Assembly (NCBI RefSeq): GCF_028288465.1
Contig: NZ_JAQBNR010000024.1
Location: 62,001-126,000 of the forward strand
Direction of reading: 5' to 3'
DNA length: 64,000 nucleotides
Origin: Ferruginibacter sp.
GTDB taxonomy: Bacteria > Bacteroidota > Bacteroidia > Chitinophagales > Chitinophagaceae
In this document: piece after piece, positions 24,555-34,083 of the stretch
How the letters are laid out: each line of letters starts with the position of its first letter
Position numbering within the stretch: the stretch's first letter is position 1
Notes under the pieces: model-generated
Databases searched by the model: none
Told to the model about the DNA's origin: nothing
What the model saw: only the letters and a program-made list of their open reading frames with translations
Translations under genes and position numbers: made by a program

Positions 24555-25760
24555 ATGCCAAGTCGTCTATTATTTGTGATAATATTATTGACCGGATTAG
24601 TAATCCTGTTTTGCACTGCCTGTTTACAAGCCGGAGACAAAACTGAAGCATCGCACCCGAAGAAGGCTGTCTCCGATCCCGGCTCTGTAAGTGCGTTGCC
24701 GTTGACTGTTATTCATCCCAGGCAAAATCCTTTTACTAATGAAAAAGCAGCTTTGGGGCGTTTGCTGTTTTATGATCCAATTTTGTCCGGCGACAAGGAT
24801 GTGAGTTGTGCCAGTTGTCACCATCCTGAATTTGGCTACGCGGAAAATATTGACTTGTCTATTGGTGTAGGCGGCGTAGGGCTCAGTTCCAGCAGGTATT
24901 TTCGCCATGCGGACATTGTGCCACCTACCAAAAGAAATTCTCAATCAATCTTGAATACCGCCTTCAATGGCATTGATATAAACGGGGATTATGATCCTGA
25001 AAAAGCACCCATGTTCTGGGATCTGCGTGCCACCAGTCTTGAAGACCAGTCACTGCATCCTATCCGGCAGTTTGAAGAAATGAGAGGGACAGCAGTTAAA
25101 GAAAAAGAAGTATTAAATACAATAATAAGCCGCTTGGGTGCCATACCTGTTTACCGTACACTATTTAAAAGCGTTTTTGGAAGTGACACATCGATAACAT
25201 CCACTAATCTTGCAAAAGCGATAGCCTGCTTTGAACGAACACTCATTGCCAATCAATCCAGGTTTGACCTTTATATGCGTGGACAGTCGGCGGCACTTTC
25301 ATCATCCGAAAAAGAAGGCTTTACCCTTTTTATGAATGCAGGCTGTGCAAGGTGCCATAGCGGCCCTATGTTTTCGGATTTTAAAGTACATATTATGGGC
25401 GCCCCGGATGCTGATAAAAGAAAAGATATTGATTCAGGCTATCATAACAGTTTTGCATTTCGTACACCTTCGCTGAGAAATCTACGCTTTACCTGGCCGT
25501 ACATGCATAGTGGTAAAATTACTAACCTGGAGAATGTGCTGACTTTTTATGAAGACCTGAGAGGCAAACCTTTAAAAACAAAGTATGTGCCGGAAGAACA
25601 ACTTGACTCCCTTGCAAAACAAGTGAGGATTGAGTTTAAAGACATACCGAGAATTGTTGAATTTCTAAATACACTGAACGATGCAGGATATGATCATTCC
25701 ATTCCTGAATCTGTGCCCAGCAAACTGCCTGTGGGAGGAAATATCAAATTGAAGAAATAA
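24555..25760 (+). CDS. Di-haem cytochrome c peroxidase / MauG-family protein
   Basis: Periplasmic or envelope-anchored di-haem enzyme of 401 residues. The two haem c sites are CASCH at residues 85-89 and CARCH at 264-268, each giving covalent cysteines and the proximal histidine. An N-terminal hydrophobic segment (5-22) ends LFCTAC, which may be a lipoprotein signal although the -3 residue is unusual. The family reduces hydrogen peroxide or, as in MauG, oxidises protein side chains. Conserved family segments FWDLRATSLEDQSLHPI and RTPSLRNLRFTWPYMHSGK are present. It is divergent from the ATP-grasp operon and convergent with the next gene. An inverted repeat upstream may control it. Confidence 0.88.
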   Translation: MPSRLLFVIILLTGLVILFCTACLQAGDKTEASHPKKAVSDPGSVSALPLTVIHPRQNPFTNEKAALGRLLFYDPILSGDKDVSCASCHHPEFGYAENIDLSIGVGGVGLSSSRYFRHADIVPPTKRNSQSILNTAFNGIDINGDYDPEKAPMFWDLRATSLEDQSLHPIRQFEEMRGTAVKEKEVLNTIISRLGAIPVYRTLFKSVFGSDTSITSTNLAKAIACFERTLIANQSRFDLYMRGQSAALSSSEKEGFTLFMNAGCARCHSGPMFSDFKVHIMGAPDADKRKDIDSGYHNSFAFRTPSLRNLRFTWPYMHSGKITNLENVLTFYEDLRGKPLKTKYVPEEQLDSLAKQVRIEFKDIPRIVEFLNTLNDAGYDHSIPESVPSKLPVGGNIKLKK

Positions 25761-25772
25761 TCGATAATACTA

Positions 25773-26420
25773 CTAATTGCTATTCTTAACGCAACGAACA
25801 GACATTCCAAATTGCTTTTCAAGAAAATACATATAACAGTCGGTGAGATTGTACGCCATATTTCTTTCGACAGCCGTGGTTGCATCGTGTTCTTTAATTG
25901 TCCACCAGTAACCATCTGTACCCATTCCTCCGAATTCGCCCATAACATTTCTGACACCGCCGGGGAGTGCACCAAAACCACTTTCATTGGTAGCTCCTGT
26001 ATTGGGACTTTGCCATAATCGTGTAGCTTTTAATTTTCCACCGGCAACGGGATCTCCACCAAGGGAGTCCACCAACATAACCCACTCCTCTTTAGTCGGA
26101 ATATGCCATCCCTCAGGAGCTAATCCCCTTGGATCATTTACGGCATACCAGTTATATAACTTTCCGTATTGAGCGTTGGCTGTATCATTATTATAGTAAC
26201 ACCAGGCACCTGTTTTCAGTTGGTCCCATGTTGCATTGTCTGTAACCTGCGGTATTGGGTCGCCATTTCTATAAGTGGTCACATCCAGGTTTTTCTGCAT
26301 CCAGGTTTTTTCAAATATTTTGATGCCTGGTATATCAGAATTAAAACTTAGTTCTTTTTGACAACTCGCCAGCGACGCCAATAAAAAAAGTAACACAGAA
26401 AAGGATTGCAGATTTTTCAT
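25773..26420 (-). CDS. FISUMP-domain lipoprotein
   Basis: A 215-residue outer-envelope lipoprotein: signal peptide ending in the lipobox LASC with C20. The rest is a Fibrobacter succinogenes major paralogous (FISUMP) domain, seen in WMQKNLDVTTYRNGDPIP (about 40-57), YGKLYNWYAV, GLAPEGWHIPTKEEW and the final GMSVRCVKN strand. The fold is common in Bacteroidota surface proteins and its function is unknown, probably carbohydrate or surface binding. It is convergent with the di-haem peroxidase with a 12-bp gap. Upstream is the longest gene-free stretch of the window. Confidence 0.85.
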   Translation of the reverse strand: MKNLQSFSVLLFLLASLASCQKELSFNSDIPGIKIFEKTWMQKNLDVTTYRNGDPIPQVTDNATWDQLKTGAWCYYNNDTANAQYGKLYNWYAVNDPRGLAPEGWHIPTKEEWVMLVDSLGGDPVAGGKLKATRLWQSPNTGATNESGFGALPGGVRNVMGEFGGMGTDGYWWTIKEHDATTAVERNMAYNLTDCYMYFLEKQFGMSVRCVKNSN

Positions 26421-27393
26421 TTACGGTTTTAATTATTTCCTTAGTATTCAGGTTATCGTTGAAATATAAGCAGTTTATTTAAATTTATTCGACGTTTCAA
26501 TTTAGCTTAAACAGACTGCTCATTCGCTTAACCAACATTTTATTGTTTTATAACGATTTTTTACTGAAAATTTTTAGCCCTTAGAACAAAGTTCATCTTT
26601 ATTTCCTTAATACCAAACCAACTTATGCCCATTTAGCTTCAGATTACGATCGTTAAGTTTAGAGTATTGTAAACTTTGTAAACGAATATTGTATCTAAAA
26701 TTTATCAAACTCGTATACTTTATACCTCCCAGCAAAAACCATGTCATTTTTCAGCTTTAACTATTACATCATTCCAAAAAAGTGTGTATCCATTCGAAAT
26801 TCATTTATTCAGCAACAACAAACGTTATATTTTACTGCAATGAAAACCCTTCAATTAGCTTTTCCAGAATTAGAGCACTAAAGTTTTAGAAACCAATATA
26901 TCATCTTATACTAACTAACTGCTTTTGAATCCGACTGTTTGAAATTCACTTTAATTGTTTGTAAGTATTGCTAAACAGTAACCGCTTCGTACAGCAATCC
27001 CGACTATACTTGTCATCCAGTAATGACTCCCGGTCAAGATCAGTAACTAAACAAAACTGACTATCTAATTCCGGTAAGCTTCATCTTGCTGTTATGCCGA
27101 AGGCGATTGATAAAATATAAACGGGGAAAATAATTTCAAAGATTTGCATAGCAGCCATTTCTTAAAGTTAAAACTATTTATTCAAAATTCATATAGCATT
27201 AACGGCCGCTTCTGTAGTACAATTTACCTGCTCATGGGCCAAGGAATTATAAGTGGTTCAACAGGTTCCGCGGAATAAAGGTATATAGAAATAAAAAAGC
27301 AGTTTATCCGTTATTAGCCCATATCCGTTTGATATATATAATTAATATCTCCTTTAGCCAAAGACTACCCCCAGGAGCCGAAAACAATAACAT
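26421..27393. other. 970-bp gene-free stretch
   Basis: No credible open frame, RNA gene or repeat array is visible on either strand. It is AT-rich with stop codons in all frames. It does not show the conserved cores of RNase P RNA or tmRNA, as far as can be judged by eye. The two flanking genes read away from it, so it holds two promoters, but that needs far less than 970 bp. Possible explanations are a decayed gene or an unrecognised non-coding RNA. Confidence 0.5.
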
Positions 27394-27879
27394 TTGAAAA
27401 AGAAAATATTATTAAGTTCGTTGGCTTTGCTTTTGTTGTTTACCACGCAGGCACAACAATGGTGGAAACCGACTAAAAAAGAATTTTTTGGTTATGGAGC
27501 TTTTGCACTATCAGGTGTATCGTACGGTTTTAACCAGGCTATTGAGCATCACAGTTATGGCCTGGGAAACGACTTTACCGATATCAGCAGAAGTTACAAA
27601 AGAAAGTATAAAAACTTCGATGATGGAGATTTCAGCGAAGCTTATTTCGGAAGTACAACGTTCCTGGTCTGGACAACTGATGCCTTTCATCTGACCAACA
27701 CTATTGACAAAGGATTTCTAACTACCGGTATTGTTTTAAATACCTGGGATATAAAAAGCGATCTTCAAAAATATAATAAAAGAGACCGGTGGAAAGTCAT
27801 CGTTTTTAAAAAAATACTCCTTCCTTTAATCATCCAGCACCTCTCCTTTGAACTTACTTTTACCAATCTGCACAACTAA
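27394..27879 (+). CDS. Hypothetical secreted protein
   Basis: Unrecognised 161-residue protein with a signal peptide (1-20, MKKKILLSSLALLLLFTTQA). The start codon is TTG at 27394; no ATG in frame would keep the signal peptide, and an AGGAG sequence lies 16 bases upstream, so TTG is likely. The mature part contains GYGAFALSGVSYGFNQAIEHH and a region with two aspartates (NFDDGDF), with little hydrophobicity except a late helix. It may be a periplasmic protein of the kind encoded beside exported enzymes. Downstream is a DUF1801 gene after a 61-bp gap. Confidence 0.6.
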   Translation: MKKKILLSSLALLLLFTTQAQQWWKPTKKEFFGYGAFALSGVSYGFNQAIEHHSYGLGNDFTDISRSYKRKYKNFDDGDFSEAYFGSTTFLVWTTDAFHLTNTIDKGFLTTGIVLNTWDIKSDLQKYNKRDRWKVIVFKKILLPLIIQHLSFELTFTNLHN

Positions 27880-27940
27880 CGTTGTATTACAACCAGTGAT
27901 AAATAATTGTATACTTTAGCAGCAACGGGATTATGCAAGT

Positions 27941-28396
27941 GTGTTATCCCATGATTGCGCTTTGTTCAGTATAAAAATTAGGATAAAAATCAAAAACGTA
28001 ATTGAATTATTTTCTTTGCTTCCTGAAAATGAGCGGATCATTGTGGATGTATTAAGGCAAATCATTGCTGAAAATTTGCCTGCATATTGCCGGGAGAAAA
28101 TTTCATATAATGTTCCATTTTTCTTTGGATATAAAGGCATTTGTATTGTATGGCCAGCCACTATTCCAAAGGGAGGAATTAAAGAGGGTGTGTTGCTGGG
28201 GTTTTGGCATGGCAACAAATTAAAAGATGCAGATAATTATTTAGAACACGGAACCAATAAACAGGTATTTTACAAAATATTTTTAACGCCTGAAGAAATT
28301 GACGAACAGGCCATCAAGAAATTGTTATTGGAAGCTATCCGGCTAGACGAATCATTTTCGAAACAATTTTTGAACCGGTTAAAAAACCTTTGTTGA
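27941..28396 (+). CDS. DUF1801-family protein
   Basis: Small cytoplasmic protein of up to 151 residues in the DUF1801 (YdhG/YdeI-like) family, with the signature YCREKISYNVPFFFGYKGI followed by the hydrophobic strand ICIVWPA. The role of the family is unknown. The start is uncertain: GTG at 27941 gives a 15-residue unconserved head, and a TTG seven codons later would also work. It ends 4 bp from the convergent CAP-domain gene, so the two transcripts overlap at their ends. Confidence 0.75.
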   Translation: MLSHDCALFSIKIRIKIKNVIELFSLLPENERIIVDVLRQIIAENLPAYCREKISYNVPFFFGYKGICIVWPATIPKGGIKEGVLLGFWHGNKLKDADNYLEHGTNKQVFYKIFLTPEEIDEQAIKKLLLEAIRLDESFSKQFLNRLKNLC

Positions 28397-28400
28397 ATAC

Positions 28401-28856
28401 TTATCCACCAAAAACTTCAGTATAAAAGATACGGCCCTGCCTGTCACGCGCAATACCGATACCGATGTATTTAAAGTGCCCTAGCATATTGCGCCTGTGC
28501 CCGGCAGAATTTTTCCATAAACTAACCACCTGGCTTCCGGACGTTGCGCCATAAGCCACGTTTTCTGCAAAGCTGTGCAGCTGTGGAATTTGCCGGCTTG
28601 CCATTGCATTTCTTTTTGCAAAACCATCGTGCCCGAATGCTACTTTACCTTTTGCCATATCCATGCTATGTTGGTGCGCAATGGCATTTAATTGTTGTTG
28701 CATAATTAATCCGTTTAACCCTTTTGACTTTCTGAATTGATTGGTGAGGCTGAAAACATCCTCAACAATTCCGGTTTCACCCCGGGTAACAAATGAACTA
28801 AGGCTTACTACAGCAATTAAGCAAGCGAGGCTGATAAACAAGACGGTTGGTTTCAT
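28401..28856 (-). CDS. CAP/SCP-domain secreted protein
   Basis: Extracellular CAP-superfamily protein (YkwD-like), 151 residues from the ATG at 28856; a longer frame to 28910 would put 18 polar residues before the signal peptide and is rejected. Signal peptide near residues 1-25 (LFISLACLIAVVSLSSFV). CAP motifs: HQHSMDMAKGKVAFGHDGF (the cavity histidine region), AENVAYGATSGSQVVSLWKNSAGHRRNML (the GHRRN loop), and IGIGIARDRQG with the final FYTEVFGG. Bacterial members are secreted proteins with poorly known functions. It is convergent with the DUF1801 gene. Confidence 0.9.
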   Translation of the reverse strand: MKPTVLFISLACLIAVVSLSSFVTRGETGIVEDVFSLTNQFRKSKGLNGLIMQQQLNAIAHQHSMDMAKGKVAFGHDGFAKRNAMASRQIPQLHSFAENVAYGATSGSQVVSLWKNSAGHRRNMLGHFKYIGIGIARDRQGRIFYTEVFGG

Positions 28857-28975
28857 GGATATTTTAGTTTGGCTGGAAAAAGCAATTTTTGTACCAACAA
28901 AACTTACCAAACAATGCTGATCAATAAATACTCCTTAACAGGATTGTAAATAAAATATGCTTCCTATAAAATATT

Positions 28976-29173
28976 TTAGCGCATCTTTTTGGCAGCAAGT
29001 TTCACTCCGGTAACAATGCCTGTTATAATGCAGATCAGTACGGTTGCCCCTATTACAAAAGGAGTTATTGTTTCCCGGTGAAGCTGCATGAGCAGTTTAG
29101 TTTCCAGCACGGCCAGTAATAGCCCAGCCAGTACGCCTGCGGCAAAACCGCTTATTCCGTAAACAATTTTCAT
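28976..29173 (-). CDS. Small two-helix membrane protein
   Basis: Unrecognised 65-residue protein with two transmembrane helices (about residues 3-25 and 38-58) and a basic C-terminus (KLAAKKMR). The ATG at 29173 places the first helix at the N-terminus; an upstream in-frame start at 29215 would add 14 residues. It lies 119 bp upstream of the CAP gene on the same strand and may share its transcript. Confidence 0.4.
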   Translation of the reverse strand: MKIVYGISGFAAGVLAGLLLAVLETKLLMQLHRETITPFVIGATVLICIITGIVTGVKLAAKKMR

Positions 29174-29288
29174 ACTTGAAGTTAATGAGTAAAATGTAAA
29201 CAAAAATCCACCCAATTAGGTAAGTTGCCAGGCAAGCCCAAACATGTAAAAATGCAATTCACTTTACAGCTTGACAGCCACTTTCTAT

Positions 29289-29320
29289 TTTGACGAAAAG
29301 TTAAAAAAGAAGTATCTTTC
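29289..29320 (+). promoter_or_regulatory. Putative Bacteroidota promoter of the aminotransferase gene
   Basis: TTTG at 29289-29292, a 20-base spacer, then TATCTTTC at 29313-29320, close to the -33 TTTG / -7 TAnnTTTG consensus. It ends 14 bases before the ATG at 29335. Confidence 0.45.
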
Positions 29321-29334
29321 TTAAAATCATTTTT

Positions 29335-30435
29335 ATGTTATACAATCGTCGTTTGTGGTTGCAACAAGCGGTTACAGCGCTGGCTGCAACCGTAATTTCA
29401 ACAGATACAATTGCAGGAGTAAATTCTTCTTTGCTTCCTGCTGCGCATGCCATTTTATTGAACAGCAATGAAAACCCATACGGCCCTTCGCCCTTGGCAC
29501 AGAAAGCTATGTTGCAACATTACCTGTCAAGTAACCGCTATCCTGATGACTATATTTTGTCGCTCAAAAAAAAGATAGCAACGCACTGGCATGTTAATGC
29601 GGAAAACATTTTACTGGGCGCCGGATCTTCTGAAATAATTGGTCTTACCTGTTTGCTTGTTTCACAAAAAAAGAAACAAGTTATTACCGCCGAACCGGGT
29701 TACAAAGTGTGGAATGGCCAGGCTGCTTCGTTTGGTCTTGAGTTTAACAAGATTGCTTTAACCAATGATAAAAAAACAGATCTTGAAACCATGCAGGCGA
29801 AGATTAATAACGAAACCGCGATGGTATATATCTGCAACCCCAATAACCCCACAGGCACATTTGTTGCTGTAAATAGCCTGAAAGATTTTGCCGGAGAGGC
29901 GGCAAAAAAAACGATGGTGTTTGTTGATGAAGCCTATACTGAATATGCGGACATCGAATCACTTTCGGGCCTTGCCGTAACCAATCCCAACATTGTGGTG
30001 GCCAAAACATTCTCCAAAGTGTACGGACTTGCAGGCGCCAGAATTGGTTACGCAATTGCACACCCCGACACAATCGCGAAACTTGCTGCACGTCAGCCAT
30101 GGGCGGATGGCGCTATCAGTATCGTATCTGCCGCTGCTGCCATGGCTTCGCTGGATGATAAAGCTTACGTAAAAGACATTCTTTTAAAAACAGCCAGGGC
30201 CAGAACGATGTGTACAGAAACATTTCAGCAGCTTTCGCTGGAATACATTCCCAGCAGCACAAACTTTATATTGTTCAATATTGATACTATAAAAAAAGAC
30301 TGCATAAAAGAGTTGGAAGCAAAAAATATCCAGGTGCAAAGCCGCAATCATTTTAATGGCCGGTGGTGCAGGGTAAGTATGGGTACAATTGCAGAAATGA
30401 AAATATTTTGTGAAGCGCTGAAAGGAATTGTATAA
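29335..30435 (+). CDS. Exported HisC-like PLP aminotransferase
   Basis: Fold-type I PLP enzyme of 366 residues similar to histidinol-phosphate aminotransferases: NENPYGPSP (residues 44-52), GAGSSEII for phosphate binding, CNPNNPTG near 165-172, the D-E-A-Y stretch near 200, and the PLP lysine K228 in FSKVYGLAGARIGY. The N-terminus has NRRLWLQQAVTALAATVIS, a twin-arginine-type signal followed by an alanine-rich segment, so the enzyme is probably exported folded with its cofactor. A biosynthetic HisC would be cytoplasmic, so a periplasmic amino-acid-like substrate is likely. Promoter candidate at 29289-29320. Convergent with the copper ATPase gene. Confidence 0.85.
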   Translation: MLYNRRLWLQQAVTALAATVISTDTIAGVNSSLLPAAHAILLNSNENPYGPSPLAQKAMLQHYLSSNRYPDDYILSLKKKIATHWHVNAENILLGAGSSEIIGLTCLLVSQKKKQVITAEPGYKVWNGQAASFGLEFNKIALTNDKKTDLETMQAKINNETAMVYICNPNNPTGTFVAVNSLKDFAGEAAKKTMVFVDEAYTEYADIESLSGLAVTNPNIVVAKTFSKVYGLAGARIGYAIAHPDTIAKLAARQPWADGAISIVSAAAAMASLDDKAYVKDILLKTARARTMCTETFQQLSLEYIPSSTNFILFNIDTIKKDCIKELEAKNIQVQSRNHFNGRWCRVSMGTIAEMKIFCEALKGIV

Positions 30436-30458
30436 ATTTAAAAAAGTGACTGCCAAAT

Positions 30459-30495
30459 AATCCTTTAAAAATTTCTTGATGGGTTTTTAAGGATT
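30459..30495. terminator. Possible terminator downstream of the aminotransferase gene
   Basis: Stem AATCCTTTAAAAA / TTTTTAAGGATT with one bulged base and a 12-base loop, 24 bases after the stop codon. Confidence 0.5.
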
Positions 30496-30520
30496 GTTTA
30501 CGTGAACGAGCAAGGGACAT

Positions 30521-30555
30521 AATTTTTCTGCCAGCAAAGCTAAGGCAGAAAAATT
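30521..30555. terminator. Terminator hairpin between the convergent aminotransferase and copper ATPase genes
   Basis: Perfect 12-base-pair stem AATTTTTCTGCC / GGCAGAAAAATT with an 11-base loop. It lies 35 bases beyond the end of the copper operon on the minus strand; the T-run is within the arm. Confidence 0.6.
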
Positions 30556-30590
30556 CTCAATACGATATACGTGTATATAAGCTGTACATA

Positions 30591-32705
30591 TTATTTTACT
30601 TTCAACATACCCGCATTAATAGCCACCACTACAGTACTCACTGTCATTAGCACTGCACCCGCGGCAGGACTTAATAAAATTCCCTGCTGGTACAAAACGC
30701 CGGCGGCAAGTGGCAATGCCACTACGTTGTAGCCCGTTGCCCAAATTAAATTTTGTATCATTTTACGGTAAGTGGCTTTTCCAAATAAAATTAAACTCAC
30801 AATATCTTTTGGATTGCTATTTACCAAAACAATTCCAGCTGTTTCCGCAGCAATATCGCTGCCGCTGCCAACTGCAATGCCCACATCCGCCTGGGCCAGC
30901 GCAGGTGCATCATTTACACCATCGCCCGTCATGGCAACAAATTCTCCATGGCTTTGCAGTTCTTTTATTTTTTGTAATTTTTGATGCGGTAATACTTCGG
31001 CAATAAAACTATCCATGCCCAAACTGTCACTTACACTTTTTGCTACTTTATTGTTGTCGCCTGTAAGCAATATGGATTTGATGTTATTTTCTTTCAGGGT
31101 TTTTATAGCCCCTACTGACTCAGGACGTATTTCATCTGACAAAGCAATGTATCCTGTCAGGACATTGTTGATGATTACAAACACCACTGTTTCTGTGTCA
31201 TTAGCAGTAAAGCATTCAGGAAATGATATATTATTTTCTTTTAAATAACCGGGGCTTACCACCAATATTTTTTTACCCTCTATTGAGGCTTCCACACCCT
31301 TTCCTGTAATGGCATTAAAATTTTCTGTATCAGGAACGGTGATAGCTGAATCTTTTGCTTTTTGCAAAATACCTGTTGCAATAGGATGCTCTGATTGTTG
31401 TTCCAATGCAGCTGCCAAACGAATGATTTCATTTTCATTCAGTCCTTTTTGCAGTGACACAATTTTGGATACTTCAAACTTACCAACAGTTAGTGTCCCT
31501 GTTTTATCAAATACAATCGTGGTAATTTTCCTGGCATTTTCAAATGCAGTATGGTTCTTAATGAGCAAACCATTTTTTGCTGACAGCGCTGTTGATTTTG
31601 CCACTACCAATGGCACCGCCAATCCCAATGCATGCGGGCAACAAATTACAATTACGGTTACCATTCTTTCCATGGCAAAGGCCAGCGATTGACCGGTTAA
31701 ATACCAATACAAAAAAGTGGCAATACCTGAAACAATCGCTATAATGGTTAACCATTTTGCAGCCGTATCCGCCAGCAATTGTGTTTTTGATTTCGATTTT
31801 TGTGCATCATCTACCAGCTTAACTACCTGCGATATATAAGAATCTTTTGCTGCGTGCGATACCGTTACTTTAATCGCTCCATTACCATTGATAGCGCCTG
31901 CAATTACTTTATCCCCTTTTACTTTTTGTACCGGTGTTGATTCGCCTGTAAGCATAGATTCATTCAGGTAACTTTCTCCCTCCAGTATTATTCCATCGGC
32001 CGCTACTTTTTCTCCGGGTTTTACAAGAATGATATCGCTGGCTTTTAAGGTATTTGTTTTTACATCATGTACCATATCCGGCATTACCATGTGGGCATCG
32101 GCGGGCATTAGCTGCACCAGCAATTCCAGTTCTTTTGACGCACCTGCCACAGATTTCATTTCAATCCAATGCCCCAATAGCATAATCAAAATAAGTGTGT
32201 CCAGTTCCCAGAAAAAATCCATGCCCTGCAAACCAAATACAATGGCTACACTATAACTATAGGCAACTGTTATAGCAAAGCCTATTAAAAACATCATGCC
32301 GGGATTTTTTGCTTTCATTTCATCTGCCAATCCTTTTAAGAAAGGCCAGCCACCATATAAAAACACAACGGTTGATAAAGTGAACAAGATATATTTTGAC
32401 CCGGTAAATTGCCAGTCAACGCCCATGAAATGTTGTATCATTTCCGATAACAGCATAATGGGAATAGTCAATGCCAGCACTACATAAAAGCGCTTTCTAA
32501 AATCAGCGATCATACTATTATGATCATGTCCTTCATGGCCCATTGGCGGATTACTTCCGTGGTGGTGATGTGTATCGGCATCATTAACGGACACTTTCGC
32601 CAACACTAATGTCATTCCGCAAACTGGGCATGTCCCCGGCTTTTCTGCCACTATTTGTGGATGCATTGGGCAGGTATATTTTTTTTGTTCGTGCTGATGT
32701 TCCAT
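30591..32705 (-). CDS. Copper/silver-translocating P1B-type ATPase (CPH class)
   Basis: Inner-membrane metal exporter of 704 residues, last gene of the copper operon. Residues 10-33 are an HMBD metal site (YTCPMHPQ, then CPVCGM), followed by a His-rich loop (THHHHG, MGHEGHDH at 45-62). Core motifs: actuator TGES (253-256), transmembrane metal site CCPHALGLAVP with CPH at 356-358, phosphorylated DKTGTLT (400-406), the HPIATG nucleotide loop and TGDGVNDAPAL near 602. CPH rather than CPC marks the CopB-like class that exports copper or silver. Eight hydrophobic segments are visible. It starts 170 bp after the CusB-type adaptor gene. Confidence 0.92.
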   Translation of the reverse strand: MEHQHEQKKYTCPMHPQIVAEKPGTCPVCGMTLVLAKVSVNDADTHHHHGSNPPMGHEGHDHNSMIADFRKRFYVVLALTIPIMLLSEMIQHFMGVDWQFTGSKYILFTLSTVVFLYGGWPFLKGLADEMKAKNPGMMFLIGFAITVAYSYSVAIVFGLQGMDFFWELDTLILIMLLGHWIEMKSVAGASKELELLVQLMPADAHMVMPDMVHDVKTNTLKASDIILVKPGEKVAADGIILEGESYLNESMLTGESTPVQKVKGDKVIAGAINGNGAIKVTVSHAAKDSYISQVVKLVDDAQKSKSKTQLLADTAAKWLTIIAIVSGIATFLYWYLTGQSLAFAMERMVTVIVICCPHALGLAVPLVVAKSTALSAKNGLLIKNHTAFENARKITTIVFDKTGTLTVGKFEVSKIVSLQKGLNENEIIRLAAALEQQSEHPIATGILQKAKDSAITVPDTENFNAITGKGVEASIEGKKILVVSPGYLKENNISFPECFTANDTETVVFVIINNVLTGYIALSDEIRPESVGAIKTLKENNIKSILLTGDNNKVAKSVSDSLGMDSFIAEVLPHQKLQKIKELQSHGEFVAMTGDGVNDAPALAQADVGIAVGSGSDIAAETAGIVLVNSNPKDIVSLILFGKATYRKMIQNLIWATGYNVVALPLAAGVLYQQGILLSPAAGAVLMTVSTVVVAINAGMLKVK

Positions 32706-32875
32706 TGTTGAATTATTTAGGGACTACCATTATTTTTAATCAAAATATGCAGAAGCTAAAGATCACAATATCTGCCCTGTAATTGTTACATGATTCAGTA
32801 AATAAGTTACATTATTCACAGATTCTGAAAGGGAGAAACGAATGATGGCTACGGTAAAGAAAATGCACGTCATTC

Positions 32876-34078
32876 TTACATTTTATTCATATCGTGGCCC
32901 GCCATAGGATTAGCACCTTTCTTAAAAATATATTCACTGTTGATCAGGTAAGCGCCACCAGTTACTACCACATCTCCCGTTTTCAACCCAGATTTTATTT
33001 CAATGCGATCACCGCTTTCCAAACCGGTTGTAACCATTTTTATCGTATATGCATTCTTTGCTGACTTCACCCAAACAACATTCATTTTTCCATCGCGTAA
33101 TACGGCATCAATGGGGAGTGTTAATGCATTGATCATTTTATTTTTGATGATTACATAGGCAGGCATTCCCGGCTTTAGCAGGCCGTTATTATTTGGTATG
33201 CTAACCCTAATCAGATTCACCCTTGTATCAGGGGCTATTTCGGGATTGGCAAATTCAATCTTTCCTGTAAACTCCCTGCCGGGCAAATCTGGTATTTGTA
33301 TGGTAGCATCGCCGCCTTTATCAATCGCATACAGTTGCGAAGCGTATACCTGTGCCTCGGCCAGCAAAGAAGAAAGACCAGCCAGTTTTATGATCGTGCT
33401 GCCTTCCATCACAAACTGTCCTTCCGTCACTGGTAACTCCGTGATATAACCCGAGGCGGTACTGTAAAAAGAAGTCAGTGTTGAAGTTTTACCAGACTTT
33501 GCCAGGTCGCTCACTTGTGATTCACTCATGCCCCATAACAGCAATTTTGTTTTGGCACTTTCTATCAACCGGTCGAAATCAATTATAGAATTGTCAAGCA
33601 ATTGCTTTCTCTCCAGGGTGGCAATATATTCCTGCTTGGCGTTGTTTAACTCTTCGCTATACAGGTCATATAAATGAGTTCCCTTTGTTACATAGTCGCC
33701 AGTATTTTTAAAGTACAACCTGTCGATGCGGCCGGCAATGCGGGCACTGATGCTACTTACTTTTGTTTCATCTGTATTGAGTGTGGCGGTTAATACTACC
33801 TTATCGCCTATAGTTCCGCTACGGATAGTATCAACCTGTATATTTCCCAATCGCTCCTGCTCATCATTCAGCATAATTTCATCCGCCGTTGTGTTTGTTT
33901 TTTTTACAACAATCAGCTCCATGTGGCAAATGGGGCAGTTGCCAGGCCTATCTTCCATTATCTGCGGATGCATGCTGCATGTATAGTATTCATCTTTGCT
34001 GATTTTAGCCTGCTGCTTATTTTTACAGGAAACAAACACCACTAAAAGTAAAGAGATGATAACGGATATTTTTTTCAT
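32876..34078 (-). CDS. CusB-type periplasmic adaptor with one HMBD
   Basis: Membrane-fusion protein (400 residues) that links a heavy-metal RND pump to its outer-membrane channel. Lipobox VSC ends at C18, so it is a lipoprotein. An HMBD motif follows (YTCSMHPQI, then CPICHMEL, residues 32-55), with histidine in the place of the usual glycine. The remainder is the barrel-sandwich/beta-barrel core: SARIAGRIDRLYFKNTGDYV (residues about 110-129), a helical hairpin, and LKPGMPAYVIIKNK. The C-terminal tail AGHDMNKM is rich in methionine and histidine. It is 5 bp downstream of a second adaptor gene. Confidence 0.88.
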   Translation of the reverse strand: MKKISVIISLLLVVFVSCKNKQQAKISKDEYYTCSMHPQIMEDRPGNCPICHMELIVVKKTNTTADEIMLNDEQERLGNIQVDTIRSGTIGDKVVLTATLNTDETKVSSISARIAGRIDRLYFKNTGDYVTKGTHLYDLYSEELNNAKQEYIATLERKQLLDNSIIDFDRLIESAKTKLLLWGMSESQVSDLAKSGKTSTLTSFYSTASGYITELPVTEGQFVMEGSTIIKLAGLSSLLAEAQVYASQLYAIDKGGDATIQIPDLPGREFTGKIEFANPEIAPDTRVNLIRVSIPNNNGLLKPGMPAYVIIKNKMINALTLPIDAVLRDGKMNVVWVKSAKNAYTIKMVTTGLESGDRIEIKSGLKTGDVVVTGGAYLINSEYIFKKGANPMAGHDMNKM

Positions 34079-34083
34079 GATGC

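Noticed and set aside
24452..24646. A 64-codon frame before the di-haem peroxidase
   Set aside because: It overlaps the peroxidase start in another frame and encodes nothing recognisable.
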